From Magnolia sinica (Eukaryota > Streptophyta > Magnoliopsida > Magnoliales > Magnoliaceae), in contig NC_080582.1 of assembly GCF_029962835.1 (NCBI RefSeq), positions 72,226,177 to 72,290,176 on the forward strand: 64,000 nt of DNA, written 5' to 3'. The notes beneath the pieces were generated by a model that saw only the letters and a program-made list of their open reading frames with translations, had not been told where the DNA came from and did no database searches. Of this stretch, positions 24,524-34,725 are shown in pieces (position 1 is the first letter of the stretch; every line of letters begins with the position of its first letter). The translations under genes were made by a program, and so were the position numbers.

Positions 24524-26348
24524 TTACTTGTTGAAAGAAACAAAATGCACCCAATGTAATTGTTTGCATTCAGGTAATGACAACAGCCAATAAAAAGCAC
24601 ATTGCTCAAATGAAAATGGGTCCAAGAGAATTACTAAATTCTTTGGTTTGGAGGAAAATAGGCAATGAATCTGCACAATTAAAAACAGAACAATAACACT
24701 AACAATATCATGTAGAGAGAGGATCCAATGCTATCACTATTACTACCTAAGTTAGCTATCAAGCACTAAATATCCATATATGGGCTACACAAGTACAAGA
24801 TTTGGGCCTTTCATCTGTTGGATTCCATTGTGGATATGCACCAAAAAAAAAAAATCAAACCAGTTGGGTAATCCCAGTAACTGATAGGACTTGTGTTGAC
24901 ATTCATTATGCAAAAGCATTCCAACCAATGTATAGGATCATATGAATGGGGTGATTTCTGTTGTATGGCTTAGATCATTCTAAATACTGCCCAAAACCAA
25001 GTTGACTTGCGTCGCAAGGTTCTAAATATTATCTAGAACCAAGTTGACTCGGCTGAGTCGTCTTTGTTTCGGTGGTGATAGAAACAAGTCTTGGGGCTCA
25101 CAAGGTTCAAAATATCCTCCAAAACAGATACAACTAGGCCGAGTTATCTCTGTTTCGGTGGGCGATGAAACAAGTCCGTATCCACTATTTAAAACCATGA
25201 TGGTGTATCCACATGAAAGGATCAATAGATCAACGGTCTGAATTTCATACATATTGGAGATTGCACTTGATAATGGACTTGGAAACTGAGCGTTTACTAC
25301 TAGATATTTTAGCATCTGGGAACTATATCATAAGACTTATGGTGATTGGTGCATTTCCACAGGTTAGCGTATAATACAAAATTTCATCAGATTGAGCACA
25401 ACATGTATTAATCATAGCTGACTCATATCACACCAAATGGATGATCCAAACAACCCAATAAGAAGCCTAAAACTGGGACACTTAAAAACAATCTAATTGC
25501 CCAAATCCAGCAACCCGATGGTTGAAATCGCCCAATCGTAGTGACGTCTACAATACAGCTAATACACAACACAACCAACCAAATGAAAGGCCCAGATCAC
25601 ACCAAATGGATGATCCAAACCGCATGACTTCTACAGAATGACTTCTACAATACCGGACCAGTAATCGGATAGTGGGCCACTTAATAATGATCCAATGGGG
25701 CAAACCGGACCAGTAATCGGATAGTAGGAATCACCGTTCATCCCATCAGAATGACTTCAACAATACAGCCAATACATGACACATCTAACAAATGAACGGC
25801 CCAGATCACAGACCAGCCCACCGAAACACAAAAGTGGCAAACGGCCTCAGTACAAGCGAATTGACAATTTGGGGCTATTTCCATTTCTCTCGAGATGGAT
25901 TGACGAATTGACGATTTGGGGTTATTTCCATTTCTCTCAAAATCGATTGACTAACATAAGCCCATCAATGAAACACGAAGTGATGTTTATGCAATTTAAA
26001 ATTGAAAAATAAAACAAGAGTCAACTAACCCAATAACTGTTGGAATCATCGACGTTCGGGAATCCGGTAACGGACTGTTGCCCACTTCCGGAGCCGTATG
26101 GCACATCATGCGAATGCAGCCTGAATTTCGTCCGCTCGTGCATCAGTTTCAGCACTGACCCATACGTAATCTACAAAAGGAAAAAAGAAAAAAAAAAAAA
26201 TCAGATCAAGACCGCGATAGGATTGATCTTCGATTTCGAGGCGTACCTCAACGCCTTCGGTGGCGGCAGAAGCGGGGAAGGGAGAGGACTGGTCGAGGTC
26301 CAGGCCAAGGAAGAGGAAGAGGGCTAGGGCAAAAAGGGAAATGGCCAT
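11251..26348 (-). CDS. SDF2: Stromal cell-derived factor 2-like protein (SDF2), 6 exons, complete
   Basis: Coding exons (minus): 26348-26247, 26170-26030, 23840-23700, 12455-12406, 11790-11661, 11340-11251. Together they give 217 codons without a stop; the Arabidopsis protein is 218 aa. All five introns are GT-AG. Residues 1-30 form a signal peptide (MAISLFALALFLFLG…). Residues 35-207 form three MIR motifs with the signatures FRLHSHDVPYGSGSGQQSVTG, IVRLQHMRTRKWLHSHLHAS and VRLQHVDTGGYLHSHDKKYT, i.e. the SDF2 beta-trefoil. The C-terminus (…VYLPVTGSQSQ) has no HDEL. In Arabidopsis, SDF2 acts in the ER lumen with ERdj3B and BiP in glycoprotein quality control, including biogenesis of the EFR immune receptor. 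I chose the ATG at 26348 because it aligns with the known signal peptide; an upstream in-frame ATG at 26546 would add 66 residues. Confidence 0.93.
14962..16005 (+). repeat. Four tandem copies of about 260 bp spanning the LINE endonuclease start
   Basis: Copies begin AAAGCAAGGTTCACAAATCA at 14962, 15219, 15485 and 15745, giving periods of 257, 266 and 260 bp; the last ends at 16005. Each contains the ORF2 start region with GGGGTTTGGGCGCCC (WN-RGLGA) and ends GGTTGTAGACTCTTTA. Copies differ by single bases and small indels, for example a 10-bp gap (missing TGGTGGACCT) in copy 1 and a shorter CTCCTCTAGAGG stretch in copies 3 and 4. Sequence on either side is ordinary single-copy LINE sequence, so the array arose by local tandem duplication inside the element. 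Confidence 0.9.
16176..16534. mobile_element. 359-bp MITE-like element, 8-bp TSD, inserted in the LINE
   Basis: Flanked by perfect GTTTATAG repeats (16168-16175, 16535-16542). Its ends start CATGGTGTGTCATG and, inverted, CAAGCTGTTCCGTAACGG; the interior is a fan of GTTACGG/CCGTAAC motifs giving a hairpin-like structure. The LINE frame reads …FTTVY up to the insertion and continues after it. An 8-bp TSD and CA…TG ends suggest the hAT superfamily, but the terminal repeats are poor. Confidence 0.75.
17706..18398. mobile_element. 693-bp hAT-like non-autonomous element inserted in LINE reverse transcriptase
   Basis: The ends are TCAAGCTGAAAGTCGGGC and, inverted, TAGGGCTGAAAGTTGGGC. The flanking 8-mers TGCTTTAT (17698-17705) and AGCCTTAT (18399-18406) differ at two positions. 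The LINE frame confirms the target: …DFKPI before and SLIGGPYK after, matching the usual FKPISLIGGPYK. The interior is rich in GGGTTGG motifs (about 18300-18336) and carries an AAATA microsatellite at about 18166-18190. Confidence 0.75.
18700..19376. mobile_element. 677-bp hAT-family non-autonomous element with intact 8-bp TSD
   Basis: Perfect GATACAAG duplications (18692-18699, 19377-19384) surround terminal inverted repeats CAGTGTTTTAAATATCGACG and CAGTGTTCAAAATATCAG. Subterminal stretches are rich in GATATATC and GCGATAC. It interrupts the LINE at a WRRWIQ-type reverse transcriptase motif. CAGTG ends with an 8-bp TSD are characteristic of the hAT superfamily. No coding capacity is seen. 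Confidence 0.88.
19740..20940. other. Intron sequence, nothing recognised
   Basis: AT-rich sequence inside SDF2 intron 3. Reading frames of up to 116 codons (about 20496-20846) lack domains and contain homopolymer runs, so no gene is called. Confidence 0.5.
20941..21490 (+). repeat. 273-bp tandem duplication, two diverged copies
   Basis: The segment starting CTTTTCATTTGAAATTTGGG at 20941 is repeated from CTTTTCGTTTGAATTTTGGG at 21214. Collinear matches include TGGTTT after TCCCATTTTG, CATGAA.CGTGAA…GCAACAGATT and the final TTTCAAAAA. The copies differ by many substitutions and poly-A/T length changes, so the duplication is old. Confidence 0.75.
21790..22840. mobile_element. Diverged second copy of the 18700 hAT family, holding a Tourist-like element
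   Basis: Sequence on both sides of 22105-22752 matches the element at 18700-19376: a GATATT/GCGATATT-rich end, then GTAATGTTTTGAATTCTAAG and GTGTGCAATCGCGTGTCTTT (compare 19168-19205), then ATTTCCACCATATT and AAGTGTGAAATACTG after the insertion. The terminal repeats and TSD are too eroded to fix the borders, so the coordinates are approximate. Confidence 0.5.
22105..22752. mobile_element. Tourist-like (PIF/Harbinger) element, 648 bp
   Basis: TTA is duplicated on both sides (22102-22104, 22753-22755). Terminal inverted repeats GGGCTTGTTTGG and GGGGTCGTTTGG are followed by ATTCCAAATCCCCTGG-type subterminal repeats at both ends. The unique middle (about 22240-22620) suggests a further insertion or a cargo segment. 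Confidence 0.75.
23841..26029 (-). other. SDF2 intron 2 (2.2 kb), repeat-derived
   Basis: Bounded by the donor GTTAGT (26029) and an acceptor CTTCTGCAG (23841). It contains a (GA)n tract at 24469-24521 and an old repeat with 'actcggctgagtcgtctttgtttcggtg' blocks at about 24990-25185. No gene is seen. Confidence 0.8.
24469..24521. repeat. (GA)n microsatellite
   Basis: GA dinucleotides interrupted once by TCTT at about 24483. It lies in SDF2 intron 2. Confidence 0.9.
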
Positions 26349-26660
26349 GAAGAGGAGGAGGAGGAGGAACCAGGTCTGCTGCCAGAAAGGGAAATCAGGC
26401 GGCTGGGATTCTCTGTAGATGATACGTGTACGGCCGGTGATTGGCTGTGAAGAAGAAGAAGAAGAAGAAGAAGAAGGAGAAGAAGGAGGGGGGTTTTGGT
26501 GGTGGTGTTTTCTTCGAGAGAGGGTTTGTGGCCCAGATGGAGCCACGACTCTCCCTCCTGGAATCTCCAGAGCGAAGACGACTACAGATTTCAGATCTCT
26601 CTCTCTCTCTATCTTCCTCTATTGCGGGAGATTTCTGCGATTTTGATTTTCTTTCTCCAC
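26349..26660 (-). promoter_or_regulatory. 5' leader and probable promoter-proximal region of the SDF2-like gene
   Basis: Upstream of the chosen ATG the frame stays open to another ATG at 26546. The extension would encode a His/Pro/Ser-rich stretch, with poly-Ser from a (GAA)n tract at 26448-26475, and a WFLLLLLF segment. Homologues lack it, so I read it as 5' UTR. A GA/CT-rich stretch at 26595-26612 fits a pyrimidine/purine-rich plant leader. I could not place a TATA box or an ER-stress element with confidence. Confidence 0.45.
26448..26475. repeat. (GAA)n microsatellite in SDF2 leader
   Basis: About nine GAA triplets on the plus strand, CTT on the gene strand. Length variation would change a poly-Ser tract if the upstream ATG (26546) were used. 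Confidence 0.85.
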
Positions 26661-26976
26661 CCTTTTTTATGTGAGTTTCGGTCTTCGGCTACTTCTCCAT
26701 TGCGTGGCTTCTTTCAGAGAGAAAGACGGCACCGACTGACTCCCGTGATAGTCTACCATCAATTTCTAAACTGGTGGTGACTCTTCGAAGGACCGGCAAC
26801 TACCTGGGGTTGCAGTGGGTCGGGTCACCCGCGGGTCAAGTGGCTCGACCCGCTTTTGTGTGGAGTTTGAGCTAAGCTAAATGGGTAGTGGGCCAGCTAC
26901 CCATTTAAGTAAATAAGTCAGACTTGGGTTGGCCTGTCATGGTCCTTGGGTCAAGTTAAGATTGGAAAGCTGGAAT

Positions 26977-28828
26977 TAGAGCTGGGCAAAATTGATCCGA
27001 CCCGATCAAACCTGAGCCGACCCAATCCTAACCAAACCGACGGCCTGGATCGGTGAGGATCGGGTTAGGCATTTCAGATCCGAATGGTTTTCAGATCGGG
27101 CTCGGATCGTGGTCAATCCGGACAGATCCGATTCGAATGGACCCGATCCGATCAGATCCGACCCGATCCGAAGCCTGGGGAGGATTTTAATAAAGGATAT
27201 GCAATCATTATTACTTTCCTGTGGTGTGGTCCACCTGAGAATTTTATCCCTCTAATATTTTTTATCAAGCCTCAAAATGATCTGTAAAAATGGATAAACA
27301 GCATCGATGAAAGACATACATCATGGTGGGGCTCACAGATCATGAACACAGGGAGTAGCCCATCCATTTCTGTCATCATCAGTAACACGAAATAGGTTGT
27401 CTTGTTTTATGGCACAGATCACGTACTCACTACTCAGTAAGCTTTTATGGCACTGAGTAAACTCAGTAGGGCCTACCATGAATGTGTGTGGGTTATCCAC
27501 GTTGTACATCTGTTTTTCCAGCTAATTTTAGTGGTTGAGCCAAAAATTGAAGAATGCACAAACCTTAAGTGGACCACACCACAGGAAACAGTGGGAATAA
27601 TGACTTCCACTGTTGAAACCTTGGTAGGCCCCACAGTGATGTTTATTTTTCATCCAACCTATTCATAAGATCACAAAGGCATGGATGAAAGGATAACACA
27701 AATAATAGATTGACCCAAAACTACTGTGGCCCCTAAGAAATTTTCAACGGTATAATTTCAATTCACACTGTTTCTAGTGGTGAGGCCCACTTGACATTTG
27801 GTTATACTTTGTTTTTGGTCTAGGGTCCTCAAATTATCTTTTAAAATGGATGGACGGAGTGGATAAAATAATTAAATCATGGTGGACCCCACAGAGTTAA
27901 TCAGTATGCTTGCTTAGCGTGTTGAGTTACTCGATACGCAGTCCGCGTCGCGTCCCAGTACAAGTACCAGCTATGCCGTAGCCAGTAGCCTAGGCCAACT
28001 GGCTGTGGCATGCGAAGACACTGACGCGGACGCTCCTCGAGCTCCGAGTTGTACGAACGGTTCAAAGGAGATCAAGTTATATGGGCCCACAGTGATTTAT
28101 TTAATATATCTACACCGTTCATATATTTTTAGAGATCATCGTATAACATTATTCAAAAAATGAATAATATCCAAAGATCATCTAGACCACACCACAAATA
28201 GCAGCAGAGAATGATTTTCACAGTTAAACATTTCGTGTGGTCCACTTGATAGTTAGATCTGTCTTATTTTTCATCACAAGCTTTACTACGAGCTCGTTAA
28301 ATAAATGGACGGTTTGGATATAACACATACCCCATAATCAGACCCACATATCTTACTAACGTCATTACAGCGGGTGCTTGCATGAAAAGCACTCATTGCC
28401 CCTTCCGTGCAGTGCACGTCGTTCATACATTTACGATAAAAGCACGAATATGGTTGGGAGAGTTCTTTCATAGCCATGTGGGGTCCACCTTGATGTATCA
28501 ATTTTATCTAAGCCGTTCATACATTTTGAAATATTATTTTAGGTCTTAAACACAAAAATACGGCATATTAAAGATTGAAGTAGACCACACCACATGAAAC
28601 ATTTAAATTAAATTTATACGATCCAAATCTTACTGAACCCGATCCGACTCGGTTTCCTTAACCGAGTCGGACTTGGTTCGGGTCAGGTTAATTATGCATC
28701 GGATCTGTCCTAGTCAAGCGACCCAGACTCGGTCCCGGATCTATCCGAGTTCGGGTAAGGTTACTGACAGTTCGGATCGCAACGAGTTAGATACAATCCG
28801 ATCCGACCAGGACCGATGCCCAGCTTTA
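26977..28828. mobile_element. 1.85-kb non-autonomous hAT-like element with perfect 8-bp TSD
   Basis: GCTGGAAT occurs at 26969-26976 and 28829-28836. The ends are TAGAGCTGGGCA and, inverted, TAAAGCTGGGCATCGG, followed on both sides by GATCCGACCCGATCCG-type subterminal repeats (27000-27180 and 28625-28815). The interior contains copies of the 'gtgggcccaccatgatg' foldback family rather than a transposase. Its left end is 629 bp upstream of the SDF2 start codon, so it may overlap distal promoter sequence. Confidence 0.85.
27466..27895. repeat. Foldback-family copy (GTGGG…CCCAC), near complete
   Basis: Starts GGGCCTACCATGAATGTGTG…TTATCCACG and ends GGATGGACGGAGTGGATAAA…ATCATGGTGGACCCCAC, its imperfect inverse. 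Conserved internal blocks are 'aagtggaccacaccacaggaaacag' on one side and 'gtgaggcccacttga' on the other. Partial copies flank it (about 27219-27345 and 28082-28610). Confidence 0.7.
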
Positions 28829-28891
28829 GCTGGAATCGAGTTGGAACTTGACTTGAAATCGGATTGGGTTTGGGTAGAACAAAATCGATAT

Positions 28892-29905
28892 TGTTAGATG
28901 TCTTCAATTTGACTGAGATCAAGGGTCTGTCGATGTCATCGACAGACTACTTAATGCCATCGAGAAAATTCAAAAAAACTCCCAGTTGTTTGCTAGATAG
29001 TTTTGGAGTTGCTACTTGATGTCATCGAATGTGACTTCGATATCATCGACGTGGCTTCAATGGTTGTCGATGTCATCAAAGGTCGCATCGACGACGTGCA
29101 TGAAACTACATAAGTGCACAATTTGTTTCTAATTCTGATTGTGATAGTATATATATCGTGCATAATCGAGATTGGGGTACTGGAAGTGAATGTTAAGCCG
29201 TTTCTAATATATTCTAAAGCAAAGTTATGGTTTTGAGAAAGGATTTGGGGTTGTTCGAATTGACAAGTCTATCCAATATCTTGTAATATTGTTTCATAGT
29301 AGATTCACTGTAACTTTGTGCCGTAGTTTTTTCTCACAAGGGTTTTTTCACATAAAATTTGTGCATTCTTTGCGTATTTTGTTTATGTTTAATTTCACTT
29401 TGTTTGATTGAATTCAGGTTTGCTTCTGCGCGATCCTCCTATAAGTGGTTTCAAAGTTAATATTGGGGTTTCGAGTTCTAATATGAAACATGTCAACAAA
29501 ATGATTTAACGTGAAGTATAAAATGGAGAAGTTCACCGGTTGAAATAATTTTGAACTACGGAAGGTGAAGATGAGAGCCATTTTAGTTCACACAAGGATT
29601 GCAACACGCTCTCCTTAGGAAGGCGAAGCGTCCTGTATCTATGAGTGATGAAGAGTGGGATGAGCTTGATAAAATGGCTACAACCTTGATTCAATTGTGT
29701 CTAATGGATAACATTCTCTACAATTTCCTATAACAAAAGATTATCACATTGATATAGACAAAACTGGATAGTTTGCACATGAAGAAATTCCTACGTAGTC
29801 GTTTGTATCTTAAGAAATAGTTTTATAATCTTAAGAAGATAGAAGGGTCTAATATAAATGAACACATGAGCACTTTTAGAGAATTGTTGTATATTAAGTA
29901 ATGTT
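28892..29905 (+). mobile_element. Ty1/copia LTR plus gag fragment
   Basis: A probable LTR (about 28892-29444) carries repeated 'cgatgtcatcga' motifs and ends before a degenerate primer-binding site TGGTTTCAAAG at 29446. Downstream, frame-shifted copia gag is recognisable: KYKMEKFTG…NNFELRKVKMRAILV, then a MSDEEWDELDKMATTLIQLC-type segment (about 29640) and INEHMSTFRELL (about 29850). Multiple stops and frameshifts are present. No pol follows; a hAT transposase gene begins about 120 bp further on. Confidence 0.75.
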
Positions 29906-30023
29906 GGATTAGACAAGGAGAGAGCCCAAAACATAGAACACACTGTATCTATCTGGCAACATCCTGCAGTTCTATAGAGCGGTATAGTGAAGATTATAAT
30001 ATATCAAGAACTTTGTTTTATAG

Positions 30024-32010
30024 ATGACTAGTGAAGACGAAGCCCCAAATACCTCCAGTGTGGGTGCATCAGCCACATCTCCTATTCTCATAGAGGGAGA
30101 CACGTCTTTAACTGTAGGTAAAGGAAAGAAAAAATCAACAATGTGAGATGACTTTGAAGAGGTCATGGTTAATGGTGTGTTGAAGATTAAGTGTATTCAT
30201 TGCAAGTCACTGTACAGTAATAATCCAGGGGGATCAACAACACATTTAAACAGACATAAGCAAAACTATCTTATAAGACTCCTACCTCTAGGCCAACAGT
30301 TGTTGTCATTTACCAAGTCAGAAGGGGACGACTCACAAGGCGTAGTATTTACGCGTAAGTTTAATAAAGAAAAGTTGAAAAAGTGGTATGCTAGATTAGT
30401 GATCCTCGAAGAAAAATCTTTCAAAATAATAGAAAATAAAGTGTTTAGGTCTTTCTGTCAATTTCTTAACCCTCGAGTTGAGAATGTCTCCCGCGTCACT
30501 GTGCAGAGAGAATGCATGAAAATGTACACAAACGAGAAGATGAAACTGAAAGAAGTTTTGGCTTCAGTATCCAGAATTAGTTTAACGTTTGATTTATGGA
30601 TGACATCCAATCAAAGAAAATGATACATTTCATTAACTGCATACTACATAAATAAAGATTGGAAGAATTTTGAAATTTCGTTATCTTCCTTCTCCTCATA
30701 CTAGTTTACTTATTTCAAATTGCATTTATAGTTGTTTACAAGACTGGGGCATTGAAAAGAAAAATTCAGTAATAACTTTAGACAATGTTTCAGCAAATGA
30801 TAGTGTAATTTCATGTTTACGTAAGCAATTCAAGGTAACTGAAAATATATTTTTTGATAAAAAAATATTCCAGGTAAGATGTTGTGCCCATATTATAAAA
30901 TTGATTGTACAAGAAGGGCTGAAAATAATTGATCACAATTTAAAGAATATAAAGAAAAGTGTGAAATATATAAGGGGATTACCATCGAGACTGTGTATAT
31001 GGAATGATATACGTTTAAATATGTCATCTAAAAAAATGTTAAAATTAGATGTATGTATATGTTGGAACTCGATTTATGAAATGTTAGATGCAGTAATGGA
31101 ATTATAGATTGTATTTTCTGAATATGCAGTGCGTGATAGAATGTATTCTTTGTTGTCAAGTGTAGATGATTAGACCAAAGAAAAACAAGTTCACAACTTT
31201 CTCAAAAAAATTTACAACTGCACGAAAATTTTTTATTTTTTATTTGAAAATAAGTATCCAACAGTGAATCTATTTCTTTCGTTTCTTTGGAAGATCAAGA
31301 ATGCTTGACAAAAAAAATGCTAGTGCGGGTTCAGATTTTATACGACAGATGATAATTAGTATGCAAATGAAGTTTGCAAAATATTGGGACGAATGTCACT
31401 TGTTGATGTCCTTAATAATTGCTCTTGATCCTCGTTGTAATATGAGTTTAGTCAAGTTTATTTTTATGAAGATTTATTCTACCGAAAGAGCAGTAACGAA
31501 GACTTTCAAGGTTCGTCAAGCACTCGGAGATTTGTATAGTTCGTATGTTATTACTTTACCTACAGCAGGTGTTAAAGAAAGTAAAGATACAGATGTTTCT
31601 ATAATTGATGATGACGATATGCTAAATGAATTCATGTCTTACTTAACACAAGAACAAATAAGAGTTCAGACTAGATCTAGAATTGTACTTGAAAGAACCA
31701 ATCGATAAGCGATCTGACTTTAATATTTTGGAATGGTGGAAAACGAGGGTCAATGAATCAAAATATCCTACATTATCTATAATGACATGTTACATATTAT
31801 CAATATCAATTTTAATAATGACATCATAACCCGCATTTAGCATGGGGGTAAGTATCAAAACTCACTTTCACAAAAACAATCAAAGCATTAATTTGTATAG
31901 AGATTGGTTGCGTCTGATATGGGGAGGAGATGATATTAATGATGAGAAAAATGAAGAGATCGAGATTCATAACGAGACTCTACCTGCAACAACAACTACA
32001 TGAAGGCCTT
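30024..32010 (+). pseudogene. hAT transposase gene (Ac/RICESLEEPER type), decayed
   Basis: From ATG 30024 the frame gives a Ser/Thr-rich start with GKGKKKST, then a BED zinc finger KIKCIHCKSLYSNN…HLNRHK (about 30186-30260; C-x2-C and H-x3/4-H), then VTVQRECMKMY and ISLTFDLWMTS (the hAT DxW motif). Further on are ITLDNVSANDSVISCL and VRCCAHIIKLIVQEGL (about 30775-30925), CWNSIYEMLDAV (about 31060), and C-terminal hAT dimerisation pieces FNILEWWKTRVNESKYPTLS (about 31715) with PAFSMG. Damage is clear: a TGA in place of the expected Trp (about 30144), another stop at 30621, frameshifts at about 30680, 31290 and 31700, and a stop just before the PAFSMG motif. It cannot encode a working transposase. 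Terminal repeats of the parent element were not found. Confidence 0.85.
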
Positions 32011-32142
32011 TATCAATTATTTTCTTTTTTGTTGAAACTTGAATGCTATGTAATATTATTTAATTTGAAACTCGAAAGTGGTGCAATGCGAGTTTATGAG
32101 ACTGTGATATTTTTTTACTCATTATTATTTATTTACTTTTGT

Positions 32143-32523
32143 TTTTTTATATATTTATATTGCTTTTATTTTGTTCTTATATCAAGTTTAAATTATTATC
32201 GACATTATGATTTTTTTACATAAAAAATTGAATGTAGATATGTCGTCATCTGACTAATCAATCAACATTTTAGACTACGCTTTCCTAGTTAAATCGTCAC
32301 TAAGGTTTGGAGGAACAAAGATTGTTTTATATCTGCTTTTATTTTTTATATATTCATATTGCGTTTATTTGTTCTTATATCAAGTTAACATTATTCATCA
32401 ACATTATGATTTTTTTATACAAAAAATTGAGTGTACATATGTCGTCATCTGATTAATCGATCAACATTTGAGACTATGCTTTCCTAGTCAAATTGTCACC
32501 AAGGTCTGGAAGAACAAAGATTG
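32143..32523 (+). repeat. Tandem duplication of about 185-195 bp
   Basis: The segment from TATATTTATATTGC…GTTCTTATATCAAGTT to GGAACAAAGATTG (ending about 32324) is repeated from about 32346 to 32523. The copies share 'gtcgtcatctgactaatcaatcaacatttt' with scattered substitutions. It separates the hAT transposase relic from the second BED-type frame. Confidence 0.75.
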
Positions 32524-33150
32524 TGTGTGGTTTGTGTGGGGTAAAGTTTGTAAAACAAGACTAATCGATTTCAGTTACACTTGTCATGTCGAGGTGGTGA
32601 TGTAAAACCGTGCCCTAATGCCCCAAAGGATGTCCAAATTCTTTTTCAGACCCTTTTAAATTCAAATAGGAAACCTTCCACTAAATCCAAACCTTTTGGA
32701 TATGGTACACGAATAACTTCCACGAAAGAGGTAGAGGAAGCTAGATTAAAAACTTTGAAAGAAGAACAACTCCAACTCGCCTTAAAACATATTATGAAAG
32801 AGTTTTCTAGATTTCAGCGAGATCTTCTAAGACAACAGAATGTTGAACCAAGATCGAGCACGAGCAACCAAAAAAGAAAAAGAGTAACAAATTCAAGTTT
32901 CTCACCCGTCTCGGTGAATTCTATAAGGTGTTGGGTACTACGCACAAATCTTCAAATAAAGAAAGTTTGAAAAATCTAGTTCAAAATATTAAAAAGCACG
33001 AATGAAACATCTCTTTACCTTCTGACTCAGAAAATGTGAATCAATTTGCATATGAAAAATTAGATAGTAGTTCGGATGGATCAGATGACAATGTAAGAAT
33101 TTATAATTATGTGATAAGATCAGGAAGACACTTCTCTTATGAAGATTATT
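32510..33150 (+). pseudogene. Second BED-finger/hAT N-terminal fragment
   Basis: A frame at 32581-32970 encodes SRGGDVKPCPNAPKDVQ and continues with a charged helical stretch (EVEEARLKTLKEEQLQLALK). 'GGDVKPCPNAP' is typical of the end of BED zinc fingers in plant hAT-like proteins. Just upstream, KIVCGLCGVKF (about 32514) supplies the C-x2-C half, with frameshifts between. After a break at about 32930 an acidic/Ser-rich tail (SSSDGSDDN, about 33070) is readable. No transposase core follows. Confidence 0.55.
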
Positions 33151-33239
33151 AGTTGGAATTTGTGTACAATGTAATTATCAAAGCTTTATAATTGTAATTT
33201 ATGCAATTTATATATTTTAGTGTTTTGTTTAACTTCAAA

Positions 33240-33476
33240 CTTGAATTTGAAATCGAATTTAAAATCAAATCAAACTCAATATATAACTCGAACTCGGCTC
33301 AAAACTTGAACTCGAACTCAAACTCGGCTCGAACTGAATCGAGTTGCTGATCGAGCTGAGTCGAGCTACCAATCCAAGCTCGATGACCAAGTCGAACCGA
33401 GTTCGAGTTGGGCATCTTGCTGGCCAAGTTGAGCCGAGTTGGGCAAAGCTGGACTCAGATCGACTTGTGTACACCT
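33240..33476. mobile_element. Probable hAT-type terminal region
   Basis: Dense CTCGAACTCG/GAGTCGAGCT motifs lead to ACTTGTGTACACCTCTA at 33476, the inverse of TAGAGGTGTACACAAGT, a common start of plant hAT-type elements. I did not find the matching left end or a TSD; it could belong to the BED/hAT fragment just upstream. Confidence 0.4.
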
Positions 33477-33479
33477 CTA

Positions 33480-34725
33480 GTGATAGGTTGGGTTGGGTCA
33501 ATCAAGACAGAGCCATTTAGAGCCAAGTGGGTCAAGTTGGCTTGATAAATTTTAAGTAGAGACGGGCCATGAAGTTGTTTAAATGACATCTGAACCGTTC
33601 ATCAGGTGAGACATATGAGGATGAATAGGTAAACGAAAAATCAGTCTGATCGAAAAGCTCAAGTAAGCTGCATCTGATGAATTTAGAGGTCTGATGGGAC
33701 ACTAACGTTTCATAATGTGAGAGTTTAGTTGGCTGCCATCATAACTATGAACTTGGTAAGATTCATATGGTAAAAATTGCCTGATCAGTATTATTTTGGA
33801 AGCATGCTCCCATCCAGGATGTGCCTCAAGATTTGGATGGTCTTATAGATTTGCATGAATGACACTTGTTAGGAGGATGAGTTACCACCGTTTTGAAAAT
33901 GGTGGTCAACTATCACGGAATTCTCGTACGGTAAGAGAGAGAGGCAGTTCGAATGAATAGTTGTATGTCTAGTCGCTCGCGTTAGATGAACGGGTGATTC
34001 GCGGTGTAGATACGTGTTAGAGATCCGTGACAATCATCGGATAGGAAAACGGTGACAAATCTATGGCTCAAAATCATTTTTTTATTTTTATTTTTTGCAT
34101 TAGGATATCCATACTTTAGAGAAAAAAAAATGGACGGTTAGTGTTTAATGTTTATAGTTAAAATTCAGAAGCAGATTATCTGATTTTTCTTTTCGTTTAG
34201 TTAAACGAATTTTCTGAGTGTTAGATACATAATTAACGGACCAGATCTTTTGCATGTATGTTATCTGGGCATATGTATCGCGAAGCATTAATTATATATA
34301 CGCGACTGAGAAAACTTGAGATTACTCATACTTGGAAAAATGCTGCCACGTTAAAGGGCCGTAGCGGAGCCAATGAGATGGAGACATATGGCATTTAAAT
34401 GACGTGGAGTACAGTTATTGGACGAGATGACGCGGATTGCCTGCGAAGCTTCCTGTGACGGGAAGATAGGTGGGCCCCCCGTGATGTTCGTGAGAAATCC
34501 ACACCGTCCATCCGTTCTGCCGGACCATGCTAAGTACATGGGTAAAAGACGAGCCAGATCCGTAACTCAAGTGGGTCGGAATAAACGAAAAAGTGAGCAG
34601 GGAAATGTCTACCATCCATATCATTCATGAGTTAAGAGTATCTGCATCAATTTTGGGCGCATGTCCTGACATGATAAAACCGATTTACAAAATGGATTCC
34701 TCGCAAACATTTGCGCACTGAGTAA
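33480..34725. other. No gene seen
   Basis: Intergenic sequence with short overlapping frames on both strands (for example 34415-34630) made of the local repeat vocabulary. No domain, tRNA or terminal repeat was recognised. Confidence 0.4.

Noticed and set aside
26441-26780. Plus-strand reading frames opposite SDF2 exon 1
   Set aside because: They are poly-Glu/poly-Lys readings of the (GAA)n leader and antisense shadows of the first exon.
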